Assembly: GCA_029891385.1 (NCBI GenBank)
Contig: CM057231.1
Coordinates: 17,704,300 to 17,768,299 of the forward strand
Reading direction: 5' to 3'
Length of the DNA: 64,000 nt
Origin: Erythroxylum novogranatense
Lineage: Eukaryota > Streptophyta > Magnoliopsida > Malpighiales > Erythroxylaceae
The notes beneath the pieces are model-generated. The model ran no database searches. It was given only the letters and a program-made list of their open reading frames with translations, and was not told the DNA's origin. Position numbers and translations under genes: made by a program. This document shows, piece by piece, positions 48,399 to 60,517 of the stretch. How positions within the stretch are numbered: the first letter of the stretch is position 1; each line of letters opens with the position of its first letter.

Positions 48399-48665
48399 AT
48401 CTCCCCCTTTTTGATAATGACAAAATACTTAGAAATTGATTAAGAATTGAAAACAAGAAAAAAATTGATCAAGGTTTTATGCCTTGTCATTTTGGTTAGA
48501 AAGCTCCCCCTTAATCATATAAATCATTGAATGTAATACCTTTGTAAAATCAATTTTGATATAGGAAGTGGAAATCAATATAATCTCAGATATTTTAACA
48601 AACTCCCCCTTAATCACATGACTAAAGAGTATCAATTTCAATTTCCATATGACTCCCCCTTTTTG
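48399..48665 (-). other. Polypurine tract and three further PPT-like tracts of SIRE copy 2
   Basis: The minus-strand tract AAAAAGGGGGAG abuts the LTR at 48399-48414. Further GGGGGAG tracts occur on the minus strand near 48505, 48604 and 48652, the last again preceded by AAAA. Between them the sequence is AT-rich and non-coding. Confidence 0.75.
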
Positions 48666-48904
48666 TCATAATCAAAGAAAAAATACAGCAATTTGAAGAA
48701 GAAATATAGGAAACAAAAAAATAATCAGTAATAACAAACATAAATATGAAGAGAAGGAGTAATTTCAAAATCATTACGGAACAAAATAGGCCAGCAAACA
48801 TAAGAAGTTCTAGGAAGCACTCAAGTACAAATAGGACAATAAAAACACACATATTAGAAAGAGCACAAGAAAATAATGTCGGTCAAGGTAAAATGCAAGA
48901 CACA

Positions 48905-49058
48905 TCATGATGAAGAATCATCATGCCTATAACCTAACTTATCAAAGATCTTCTTGATATTCTTCTCCAAACGGTTAAGCATACTATGTTGATCATCGAT
49001 ATTTTTCTCCATACTCATGAGCATATCCATTTGATCATCATTGCGTTCATTCATCTCT
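48905..49058 (-). pseudogene. SIRE copy 2 downstream ORF, C-terminal part
   Basis: On the minus strand a frame enters from the LARD-3 border at 49058 and runs to a TGA at 48905-48907. It is rich in Met, Asp, Asn and Lys with hydrophobic residues in heptad-like spacing (MLMSMEKNIDD, MLNRLEKNIKKIFDKLG), suggesting a coiled coil, and ends in DDSSS. The other part is at 63851-64000. The position between pol and PPT matches the extra (env-like or plant-transposon-protein-like) ORF of SIRE elements; its function is unknown. Confidence 0.65.
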
Positions 49059-49938
49059 TGTAGCATCCCACTCCCGCAAGACCCAAACTCGACATCGAGG
49101 GTGATATCCGAGCCTGTACCTCACAAGAGTGGTATGCTAGAGCACTCAATTACAGTCCAAATTGTATGCGCGGAATTCAGTAAATGATTTGGCCCGCTTA
49201 AAATTCAAAAACATTTTCGATCATAACACAATTTCAGTCATAAAAAGACACTCAACAGTATTTAACCATTTCATGTACAAAAATCCATAACCAAATTGGG
49301 CCCAAAGTTGCTCCTGAACGCTTTCAGTGATCACATTACAAATACGACATTAACCAATTGGGACCCACTAAAATAAAAAGCACTATTCTGCGGAAATTGT
49401 GAAAATACAATTTTACACAAGAACAGAATGACACTAATGCAGACGTGAACTGATCCCGACCTCAATCTCTGAATTGCATGCAGTAGGTATACTCCCGTTT
49501 GTCTAACGGGGTATTCTTCAAATCCTGAAAAATAGATGCAAATTTTGTGTGAGTTTTGCGAACTCAGTGAGAAACCATCATCGATGGTTCACTCAACTCA
49601 TGCATAGTCAAGCAATTCATAGCTTACTACATGGTAGTACAATCAGAAATACCACATAGTTATTTTCGCACAAGTATGAGGCATTAACCTCATTCCCAAT
49701 CCACAATTCAATCAGATGCATAATACATGACATTTTCCCATTTTATCACAACAATGCAAATAACGTACAGATTATCACAATAGCACATTCGAAAAATCAC
49801 ATAGCAGTTTACAGATCGTTTCACAATAGCATATTCAGAAGATCACATAATTGCAAGGCATTCTGCCTTTTTCCCAATCTAGAATTCGATCAAATGCATA
49901 AGTAACGAACACATAACAGTTTTCCATTTTATTTTCGT

Positions 49939-50413
49939 GTTGTGACTGAGCGCCTGCACTGTCCCAATCTGGGTGCATTAATCAGTGAGCCTGTGGCTCT
50001 AAACTCTCCCTTTTCGGGCACATTACACGTTGAGCATATAGCTCTGAACTGTCCCTTTTTGGGCTCAATAAACGTTGAACATATAGCTTTGAACTGTCCC
50101 TTTCGGGCTCATTATGCGTTGAGCATATAGCTCTGAACTGTCCCTTTTCGGGCACATTAAACGTTGAGCATATTGCTCTAAACTGTCCCTTTTCGGGTGC
50201 ATTAAACGTGAGCATATAGCTCTAAACTCTCCCTTTTCGGGGGCATTAAACATTAAACTCATCTTCGGGGTAGGAGAGCCCTCTGGGTATGCACAACTTC
50301 TCATGCGTATTAGGGATAGGAGAGCCCTCTGGGTATGCACTATTTCCTCTTGAGCACGAGGCTCTTCTCCAGTAGTTGAGCTTGTAGCTCTCGGTGGTAG
50401 CTCCAGTCACAAC
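49939..50413 (-). repeat. Hairpin and 45-bp repeat cluster closed by GTTGTGACTG / CAGTCACAAC (LARD-3 3' LTR)
   Basis: Perfect 10-bp arms at 49939-49948 and 50404-50413. Inside are about six units of 45 bp (49985-50260), each with GAGCATATAGCTC-like and GTCCCTTTTCGGGC-like small palindromes plus AACG, then two copies of a module containing GGAGAGCCCTCTGGGTATGC (50271-50340). The partner LTR has the same layout at 61398-61872. Confidence 0.8.
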
Positions 50414-51296
50414 TGTTATTAATCAATTGTTTATGGAATTCATTTATCACAATGCAATTAGATCCAATTTATCGAAAACAGTCATATCGTTTTCAATTTC
50501 ACAATTCCACACATTCATAATTTATCATATTGAAGCATTAACATTTCACATTCACACACAATTTACGCTTCAATGTCAAAACACTCAATCCCTCAGACCT
50601 TCGGTCCGAGATTTCAGACATAATCATTCACATATATCCATCACTATTCTCCACAAAATTTCAAATACAGAACATTTAACAATCAAAGATTGAGGAACCA
50701 ACTAGGTTACTCACCAGAATAACCGAGCTCTTGCTGGAAGTCCCAAAGAATATCCGTGGAATGTCGTTCCAACGATGCCTTTATAACAGTCAAATAATTT
50801 CCCATTACTAAATGCACAATCAGAATAATTCAATAATGCACATGTCGTAAATAAAAGATGTACGATGCATATTCGTGACCTTCCTGGCGCTAATTCCCAA
50901 ATTCAACTTTCATTTATCTCGAAACCAACTTTTCATTCTATAAACGCTATAACATTTAGACAATACCCTTAAATTCTCAAGAAAGACCTCAAAGCCAAAA
51001 TTACTATTCATTCGGTCAAATTCACCCATTGTAGACTCCAAAAGCAGTGAATGTAAGTCAGCAGTCTCAAAATTATGCTCCAATTATCATGAAACAATTA
51101 TTAGGCCGAATTAGAAATCTATACTCAATTTCTTTCAAGATTTGAGATCTTAAAAACCTGAATTCAAACTTCTTACTTCGCCTGAATTGTAGACCTCTTT
51201 CTCTAGTTTATAACGAATCAAAAATCACTTCAATTGGAGGTCTACATCATTAGTTATGACCCAAAAACTAAAATAAATTAGTTCAGAAAAATCAGC

Positions 51297-51475
51297 CTTG
51301 CCGCGGTGTCTAACCGCTCGTCGCGACGTCTAACCGCTCGTCGCGACATCTCAACACGCTCGTCGCGACGTCTAACCACGCTCGTCACGACGAGGATTTA
51401 AGCACTTGTCGAGAAGAGGCCCTCACACACGTCGCGACGAGTAATTAACCGCTCATCGCGACGAGACGTGCGGGT
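51297..51475. repeat. GC-rich CTCGTCGCGACG repeats (LARD-3 3' LTR)
   Basis: About eight degenerate 20-22-bp units with the perfect palindrome CGTCGCGACG. The matching block in the 5' LTR is 62757-62950, with a different number and order of units. Confidence 0.85.
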
Positions 51476-52199
51476 TCCTGTTCGTCTTCTCCGACTAATT
51501 TTTCACCCCTTTTTCTCTCTAAAATAAGTCATAACTCAACACAACTACCCCTATCTTTCTCATTAAACATCATAAATGCATTTCAACTAACAATAACAAC
51601 ATAAAACCAATTTACTTACCAAAACAAGCTTCCACTCTTAAAACTTCCGAAAACTTCTCTAAGCCTTTAACACCTACTGCAAGCTCTTAAACTTTCACAA
51701 ATCATCATCCTCTCAAGGGTTTTAGCTTGGCTTTGCACAAGGAGAAGAAGCAAGCAAGAATTGGACAAACAAGAATCGAGTAGGACAAAGGAAACGAGAA
51801 TCAATCGAAGGAGAAGGAGGACATGCCCTAGGATAGAGGAGATATGTTGGACCCCGATTTTTAAGTAGAATTTAGAAATAAGAAATGATATAAAATAAGT
51901 GTTATATATATATATATGTTGTATGTATGCTTTAAGGAAACTTATGAGAAAAGCATTATTGGATGTTGATGTATTTGATAATTGTGGAGATTGGTATGGT
52001 TTATAAAAGTTCAAGTAGATGAGTTGATTGAAATGAAGTTAAATAGCAAGAATTAAAAAGAAAAAATGTGAAAATTTGAAGAATTTAGAAAGTTTGACTC
52101 TGGGGATGAATAGTGAAAAATTGTTTGACTTGGGAGTTGACTTTTTGATTTTGGGAGAATTTGAGAAAATTATCTTCTGGAAATTTGTATTTTATGTCA

Positions 52200-52920
52200 A
52201 GAGCTTTCTGTAGCCATAAAGTTTGATATTTTTCGATATCGAAAGTGAGAATTATGATAAGTCAAAGTTAGCTTGAAGTTTGATTTTTTGAGGAAAAAGT
52301 TGACTTTTTGATTTAGGCAAAATTCGAAAAAGTGATCAACATGAACATTGTAGCCTCTGTCGAGAGCTTTTTGTGGCCATAAAGTATGCTATTTTTCAAT
52401 GTCGGGATTGAAAGATATGATTTTCTGAAGAAAAGTTTTCTTTTTGAAAATGCTATTAAGTATAGATTTGTGTGTTCTATGCTTCGAGGCCACTCGTCGT
52501 ATGGATTTAGTTTGAATTGGAATAAGTGGTCTTCATGAAAGTTTTATATGATGTTTTTATCTTTCCATTGATATAAAGTTTGCAATTTTTCGATATCGGG
52601 GCTAGGAGTTATGAGCGATTAAAAATTGGAAGTTGTTTAGAAAAAGCTGTTTTGGACAGAATCTTTGATTGAGTTTTTGACCTCTTTCGAGACCTAATTT
52701 GATTTTGAGTACTTCAGGGAAGTTGTAGAGCTTCCTTTTATCTTTCTATTGACACCAAATTTGTTAAATTCTGAGTTCGGGATAGAGAGATATGATTTTG
52801 CAAAATTTCGGTTTTGAAGTTCCGCTACTTTGTTTCTTTATCCGATCCCTTTCGTAATCTTTTGCTTATAATTCCTTCGTACGACATCCGATTGATTTGA
52901 TTCTCGAAGTGTTGGATTCC
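52200..52920 (+). repeat. Degenerate ~165-190-bp modules in solo LTR D
   Basis: At least four diverged repeats with AAAGTTTG..ATTTTTCGATATCGG followed by GAGTTATGA-like text, near 52215, 52380, 52565 and 52750. They suggest internal growth of the LTR by ancient tandem duplication. Confidence 0.5.
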
Positions 52921-54951
52921 TAAGACATTTAATTTCATTGTTATGGAATATTATGATTTTTAGGAGATTAAATGGAAAGAAATTGATTGAACCAAGGTAA
53001 GAGGTTAGGTTATAGGTTATAAGTTGGATAATTTTCTGAACATGGTTCAGTATTTTGCAATTTTTGGGAGCTGTAGAACTCCGATTGAGTTGATTCTTAA
53101 GGGAAAATAAAGTTAAGATATAGGGCTACAACTCTTATGAAGGGATCAAAATTTAAATTCATCCCTAAGATTGTTAATTTCTGGACTGAATTTATGTTAA
53201 TGTTCAGTCTCGCATTTTGTGAAGGTCCGATAGTATTTTGGCTATCACTTCTTCGTTTTAGATCAGAATTGAGCGCCGTCAGTTGCGTTGGATTCGTATG
53301 ATCTAGAGGAACAATTTTCAAGAAGAAAGTTTGTCCAAATTATTTTGTTTAGATGCTTGAAAACAGGACGCAAGTAGTCAGTTTTTCAAGTTCCTGCAGG
53401 GGCAATTTTGAAAATAGGCAAATAAGTGAAGAGCAACTTGGTCATTTTAGCACCATTTTAAGTGACATGGAAAAAGTCACTTGGAGCTGTCGTTTTTACC
53501 CATTTACAACAGAAGAAAGTTCACGAAAATAACAAGAAGAAGAGAGAAGAAGAAAGAAGAAAATAAGAAGAAGAAAGTGGAAGGTTCGGCCATGAGAAGG
53601 AGGAAGAGAGGAGAGAAAAAGCTTGGAGTTTTGGAGTTTATACCATGTTATTTTCGTGATTTCTAGATAGAAAAGAAGGAAGAAGGAGGAAGCTTGCTTG
53701 CAAAACCAAGAAATAACGAAAATGGAGGAGAAAAAGGTAAGACAGAGAAAGCTAGAGTTTTTGAGTTTTTGATTTGTTTGATGGTTGATTAAGCTTGGAA
53801 TGGTTATGGATTTAGTTTATCTATGATTATTTGAAGAGATTAGACTATGATTATGTTTAATTTTGGATTAATTGTGAATTGAGGATTATGTCAAAATTTG
53901 AAAGTTGGGGGTTTTTGAAATTGTTGCTTTGGATTGCTTGAATTAGTGATGAATTTGAGATATCCTAAGTTAATTTTGATGTTTATGCTTTAGGTGAAGT
54001 TTAATTTGAACAATTGTAAATTGGGGGTTTAGGCCAAATTAGAAATTTGAGGATTTTGTGAATTAATGGTGTAGAATCATCAATACTAGTATGAATTGGT
54101 GAAATATGAAATCAATTGTGAAGAAATTGTGATTTATGATATGGAATTTGTGTAAATTGGTTTAGGACAATTTTCAAAATTTGGAGATTTTCAAAATTGG
54201 AGATTGAAATAGCTTGAATATGTGAGGAATTGATGTTTTCTAAGCTCAATTTGAGAAATTAAGTTAATTATGATATTGAATTTGAGTAGATTGGTTTAGG
54301 TGCATTTTGGAATTTAGGGATTTTGAAGGATTTTAGAAATTAATGATGTACATATCTTGGAATTAGTATGAATTGATGACTTATGCATCAAATTGAAGGA
54401 TTAAGTTATTTATGAGATTAAATTTTGATGAAATTGCTTTAGGGAATGTTAAATTGGAAGAAAGAAGGAGGCTTTGGAGCAATTGAGGCACAAAGCAAGT
54501 TGTTAGCATGGATATGAGGTGGGTAGTATATTTATTTATTAAATTGTAAGCTAAGAATGTGATTTTGAAAATTTAAGAAAGCAAAATTTGATTTTGATAA
54601 ATTATTGTTGATAAAATGGGTTGAAAAAGGTTGTAAATGTTTGATATTATGATTTCAAATGGTTAAAATGAGTTTTAGAAAATGCAAGAATTATGAAATT
54701 CATGGTTTTCAAATTATTGGATTTATGATTTAAATGATTTAAAGAATTAGTGCATATATTATGATGAATTTGATGAATATGTGATTTAAGTGAATTGCAT
54801 TCGATTTGTTATATGAATTCATGTGGATATATGTTGGTGTCATTATGACACATTATGATTATATGATATGAAAAATTTAAAGAAAATGTGAAATTTCGAA
54901 AAGTGCCTTGAGCAATCTGCTTGTTTTAAGCATGAATATGTGAATTGTATG

Positions 54952-55115
54952 GGTTTGGTCAGTCCCTCCATAGAGTCGATTAATCGTCTCCTCTCGATAG
55001 CCTTCTCCCTTTGCTCCAGAGTGGCTTAGGAGTTCGATTTGGACTCCCCTCTGTTCATGGTCGCATATGACCGCTATGAGAATGTGCGATCGTCTATTAG
55101 GGCTGAAACCAAACC
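54952..55115 (+). repeat. Hairpin cluster closed by GGTTTGGT / ACCAAACC (solo LTR D)
   Basis: Perfect 8-bp arms at 54952-54959 and 55108-55115 enclose hairpins such as GGAGTTCGATTTGGACTCC and GGTCGCATATGACC. Same position (before the CAG acceptor) and layout as in the other families, but with unrelated stem sequence. Confidence 0.65.
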
Positions 55116-56889
55116 ATTTTGTTATGTTATGTGATTTTTGATTTTGTTTATCGCGTGAAATTTCTCGATGTGATTGCATTCATGTTTATGAAAATTTTGA
55201 AAAATGAGAAAAGGGTTTTCAACCATGAAATTATAGAAATTTGATATGAAAAGTTTGGAAAATTGAAAAGGTTTGAGAAAAATATTTGAAAGTTGAAAAG
55301 TTTGAAAACTAAGCCTTTGGCAAAAGTTTATGAAAATTGATTTACGCTTATTATTCAGGTTTATAAATATGTTACCCACGAGCTTAGAAGCTCACCCCTT
55401 TCATCCCCATCTCCGGTATTGACGGAGATTGGATGAAAGATGATCAAGACGTCAGTTTCGATATTTATATGTTTTGTAATCTGTATAAGTTAGATTTTGA
55501 GTAACTTGAATTTTAGTATGGATATGTATATGAATTTGTGTATGGAAATGAGTTATGGGATTGTAAGTGATTTCTGAACTTGTATATGGGTTGGAGATAT
55601 GAGAATTTGTGTGATTATGGAATGTGACTTGTGACTATATATAGATATGATTAGATGTGATTGGATTGAATGAAGAATTTGAATAAGGATGTTTTGATCT
55701 GAATTGAGAATTGTGGAAGTGTTAGGTAATAGATTTGTGTTTTGCTGGTGTTTGGATTCCGGACGGGAGAGTCTGATGATTCTGAATTTTGTGATATTAG
55801 AAGTGTATTTTGGCTTTTCATGAATTTTTGGGATAGGATAAATGCAGCCGTTATGCTGCCGAAATTTCGATAAAATTGGGATAAAAATGTAATTTTAAGA
55901 TTTGTATGGATCAATAAGAATATGATCAGATTTAGAGATTTGCATGAGAATGATTTTTCCAAATGTGGAATTTGCTTGTGTGATTTTGAATGAGATTGAC
56001 TGATGAGGTAAGAAATGAGAATAAGAAAGAAACAAAAAAAATTATACCAGATTTGGATAGTCTAGGTTTCCAACGCGAATGTGTTTCTATGTTCTTGATT
56101 TTTCTCGGATGTCGGCTCCGTTTGGTAAGTATCGATTCCGCTTTGCTACTTTTGGTTGGATGTAATTCGATCCGCTTTGTTTTCATCTTCGGATTCCAAT
56201 TATGCGATTTGCATTCATTGTGTTTCGAACTCTTTCGTTTCGTTGCTTTGTTTGTCGTTATCGAATTCAAGTTATCCAATTTGAATTCGCCTCGTTCTTC
56301 GTATCCGATTCCTGATTTTCGGTTGGGATCCGATTTTCTGATCGGGTCCCAACAAGATAAGTTTACTGCCATGTTTTAAGACCTAAGGCATTTAAAGGTT
56401 AATCAAATATGCCTCCATCAATACAAACATGCCACATGTCATTTCCTCAACAATCTTAAGCTCTTTCTCTTTTCAATGGTTTCACATTTTTATTCCTAAA
56501 ATCAAGTGTCTAATTTTTCTATAACCATTTGACAATTATTCAGTACTATTAAGTCAATCAGTCCGTCACTTATAAAATTTTTCAGTCCAGACTTTTTCTC
56601 CCAAATTGCTAGAAAAATTTCTAAGAGTCACTAACAATTGATAACCACTCCTAAAGCAATTCGATTCAGATTTTCAAACACAATTTTCCCATAATTCACA
56701 AAACACATCATATTCACAAATAAATGCCAGGAATTGTCATGAATGCATGTACATATAAGTGCATGTGCAAAATGTCTCATTCCTATAAAATTAGAGGCCA
56801 AATGTATGTACATATCAATTATGCAATCTAAACTACTAGCCTGTCCCAATTGACTAATTTACCCTTCCCATCAGTGATGGGATGTTTCA

Positions 56890-56906
56890 ATTCTCCCCTC
56901 CTAACA
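56890..56906 (-). other. Polypurine tract of LARD-3
   Basis: Minus strand GTTAGGAGGGGAGAATT adjoining the 3' LTR start; nearly the same as the Tekay-type PPT at 39512. Confidence 0.9.
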
Positions 56907-59900
56907 AAATTTCGTCCCCAAAATTTCTTATATGATTGATCAGGAAGGCAGGGGGATTGTTTCGTTCATTTATATTTTGTTTCCCACTTATTTCACTACA
57001 TGACTAATTTCTGCCAATTAACTGAAATCAATACAATCAATCACCCCTTTACCTTCCTCAAACTCTAAACTGTCTTAACTGTTTCCTCATGATTACTCGC
57101 AATTTTTCACTTTCGGTATCAATAACACATATATCGGATCATAACAATATTTCCTAATCCTGTCCATGTAACACTTTGTGAATCCGAATCATCTTTTAGG
57201 TTTTAGACTGACTTACCAATCCATAGTTCTATTCACACCACAATCACATAGAGGCTACTCTATAACGAATTTAGTTTCCCCTGAATACACCTTTATCTCC
57301 ATCTAAGTGCATCTCGGCCGAGGTGATACACTTCGAAGTATTTCATTTATCACTTACTAGATTACATCTCTTTAGTGTTAAAACACACTATTAATCATCT
57401 CGACTCATTGTCATTAACTTGGATTACTTAACCCCTATTACAGATTCATTTCACTTATCAACATTATCTCAAATCAATCATGGCCTTCAACTATTTTTAG
57501 GCCCTGTTCACTTTAATATAGGGGTGAACGACTCCTTTTTGGCTGTAAGACCCCTTATACACTATTCGAATGGTGTCACCAATATAACGATTGTTATGCC
57601 CCAATCATTCTGAACCATACATCCATTTCATGTCCCAATGAACTCCAAAAATATCAGCAGTCAAGTCTGTTGGTTAATCATACATATAATCATTCGACTT
57701 TACATTCTAAACCTTCAATTTCTCTTTCAATGTACTCTTACTAGAATATAAAGCTTCGATTGTTCCTTGATTTTTCTCTAACAGTGGGTATTACGCATAC
57801 TTCTTAATCCAGTCATAAATATCATTTTTTCAAAAGTTGAATTCATTTTCAATTCCTCGATAAGGTTCGCATATTCTAAATCCTCAATTTGGACTTTGCC
57901 AATCCTTTTTACACACACCTGATTTGGGAATCCAATAGCTAATAATACTTTCTTTCTGCCCCTTGTTAGCTCGACAGTTTGCACTCAGTATTACACTAGG
58001 TTTAATAACCTTATCGCCCAAATTGTGATCTTTTGCCATTGAATTTTCTATTCAATACATTAAATTGCATCACTAGCTTAATTTTGAAATACTCAATCGC
58101 ATAATCCTTTTCAATTCTTTCAAATTCCCGAAAAATTTTGACCGTTATCAATTTGCATATTCATAAATATATCCACAAATGGTTTTTGTACGAATAGTGT
58201 CTCCAACTTTCAAAGCAATACACAGTACCACAAATTTCAAATCATCAATCACAATGCAACCCATGAGGTTATACTTGTCCCCATGTACATAGAACCACTT
58301 TACACTATTTCAACAAATTGCATCATAACCTTTACTGGGACACTTCGTTAAATATTGTAAAATCTCCAAAGTAAAGTGATACGATCAATACTCGAGTTGT
58401 AAATTTCTCAAAATGTCTCTTTTTACATTCATCAGTCATATGATTCACACGTTTTTCCTCAAACATTTTTGTCAAAGGGCTAAGACCAGAAAATCTTTAA
58501 CAACTTCTGGACGTATCCAACATATAGCTAGTTCTAAATAACTCCAAATCCCGTATATATATATCCCTTGCACTTTCGCATTTTATCATCACCTCTATTG
58601 TCATTAAGTCTTCCAATGTGCCATGTTCGAATACTAGTTCATCCACAATTTATTTGATCAAGCTAAGATTCACTTTTATGAAGCTTTCATGATATAAAAG
58701 ATTTCCCCATCTATGCAAAATATCTTTCTCCACTTTTCATATACATTAAAAATATCATTAATGATCATATTCACTATCCAAATTAAACACAATTGAGACA
58801 CTTTACTTTTCAGTAGTATAATACTATCGGGGGCATTGTTATCTCTGACAATTACAACCCAAAACTCCTTATACCCATGATTGATTTTCCTAACTCTTTA
58901 AGTATTTACTTTCCCCAATGAGGAAAAATTCTCGTATGAATTTCTCAATTTCGTAATAACATGCTCCGACATATGTTCCTTTACACTAGTTTCTCTACAT
59001 ACTTCAATTTATTTGAAATCCTTACTCCCTGGTTTGATAACACATTCAACAAATCCACTTTGTACTTCACGATCATATTTACAAAAAATATTCGTGAACC
59101 GATATTCTCCTCATATTCGCAACTAATGTCTCCTTAATGTTCAATAATCCTATTACATAGTCGGATTATTTACATCAACATAATGCATACCTACTCAGTA
59201 CCTTATTCTACCTCTTACGCTTGAGCCTCCGCTAGGATTAGGACTCCCACAATGACTTTTAATTCATTTCAGATTTATCTCTGATTTGTCCTTTCATTGA
59301 TCATTTTTAAATTGAATCATCTGATCGACTTAACCCAATTCAGGGAAATTCTTCTTTGAAAAAAAGATTTCTTGCTACTTTCATTGATACAAATCACGGA
59401 ATTCTACTCATCAACTATCGTCACCATTTCTTGTCAGTCATTCTCAATGCCTTAGGAAATCAATTGTAGCTATTCATAATATCCCATGAAAATCAATTTA
59501 TGCCATATCTCATATCATCAGAACATCCTTTTTCTAATAAGGTTCAATGAAGTTTATATCATCAAAATCATCACATTTTATCAAGAGATAGATGTAGGAC
59601 AACTCACCAATTAGTCACTTACGCTAAGGATACCTTGATCTCATTTGATTTTTGACAACACTTTCTTTTTTGCACCTGTCCTCGATCGCGAGGATTATGC
59701 CATGATCATGTCCTTCTTATTGATCACTATAAGCACTGTCACTTCTTATTCTAACTCATATTGAACTTTAAACTATAAGAACTATGACTAGCAATTATCC
59801 ACTAACTCACCGATTACTTCCGACATCATCTCCACACATATATGCTTAATATTTTCACTTGCCATGGTGCTCCCATTATCAGATGTCAGTTCACATAGGC

Positions 59901-60498
59901 AAATCAACTGAACCTTGATAACTATTTCATCAAACCCATGTATGTTCACAATAAAATCAAAATCATAGATGTATAATCATTCTTAATTTCCCACTAACAT
60001 ATTCTGATTCTCAGTCTTAAACCCTTATTCATAAACTCTGATCACGGAAATCAAACCCAATTGTAGCCTCTCTAGATCATTGAACATTTTATTTTCTTCC
60101 ACTTTATACACTTGAAATCTTGCCATTTCTAGCATATCTCTATTTTCCTCTATCACTCCACAACTATATAATCATCTATCCCACATCCAAGGATATACCC
60201 TAGTATAACACTGATGTCGTATTTCATAATACATCCACCAATACCAATTTTAATCTTCATTTGTCATATTGACCCATACACTTGTTCTTATTCCATGGTA
60301 TCCAAAACTTCCATTTATCACATTCTAACATACATCATTTTCCTCACTATTTCTAACCGCTTAAACAATTGATACATGCTCATGCATGTGACTCATAAGC
60401 TAGACTGGGGGATCAGTTGTCACTGTTTGTCGTGACATGACTTAAATGCATGTAACTTGACCCATATTTCAAAAACGGCCCATATAAGATAGTACTTC
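56907..60498 (-). other. LARD-3 interior, non-coding
   Basis: About 3.6 kb with no supported ORF. Collinear similarity to the LARD-1 interior (11102-12419 and 24032-26614). No tRNA, promoter or nested element recognised. Confidence 0.7.
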
Positions 60499-60513
60499 TG
60501 GGCTCTGATACCA
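60499..60513 (-). other. Primer-binding site of LARD-3
   Basis: Minus strand TGGTATCAGAGCCCA, four bases from the 5' LTR end; initiator tRNA-Met type. Confidence 0.9.
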
Positions 60514-60517
60514 TAAA

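Larger units (their letters stand above)
51845..56354 (+). mobile_element. Solo LTR D, 4.5 kb, gypsy (Tekay-like)
   Basis: Ends TGTTGGACCCCGAT and CGGGTCCCAACA form an imperfect inverted repeat; perfect TSD AGATA at 51840-51844 and 56355-56359. The uninterrupted LARD-3 5' LTR lacks it at the matching point (63319), confirming the borders. No PBS, PPT or pol. Shares landmarks with the other long LTRs: donor AAG|GTAAGA at 53737, acceptor TTATTCAG at 55358, the block ATAATTCCTTCGTACGACATCC (52869), hairpin cluster 54952-55115, and an AGCTTAGAAGCTCACC stem near 55381. A 129-codon frame at 55990-56379 runs across its end and is not a gene. Confidence 0.85.
49059..56889 (-). repeat. 3' LTR of LARD-3 (3.3 kb, split by solo LTR D)
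   Basis: Minus-strand start TGAAACATCCCATCACTG at 56889, end GCGGGAGTGGGATGCTACA at 49059. Contains the GC-rich block 51297-51475, mini-exon 50715-50780 (acceptor changed to TATAA|AGG), hairpin cluster 49939-50413 and a CAG acceptor near 49527. Confidence 0.88.

Noticed and set aside
49985..50260. CRISPR-like regular repeats
   Set aside because: Plant retroelement context, repeats are contiguous without unique spacers, and no cas gene; it is an LTR-internal tandem array.
49982..50340. Repetitive minus-strand frames (77 and 91 codons), with a similar one at 61441-61674
   Set aside because: The 45-bp period is a multiple of three, so stops are avoided automatically. The sequence is a hairpin array in an LTR.
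53481..53666. Lys/Arg-rich 61-codon frame with signal-like start
   Set aside because: AAGAAG-rich leader sequence of a solo LTR just before a splice-donor candidate; low complexity, no family.
55932..56379. Overlapping sense and antisense frames of 129 and 146 codons
   Set aside because: Both run across the end of solo LTR D or into LARD-3 sequence. Neither resembles a known family; mirrored open frames in opposite directions are typical of chance.
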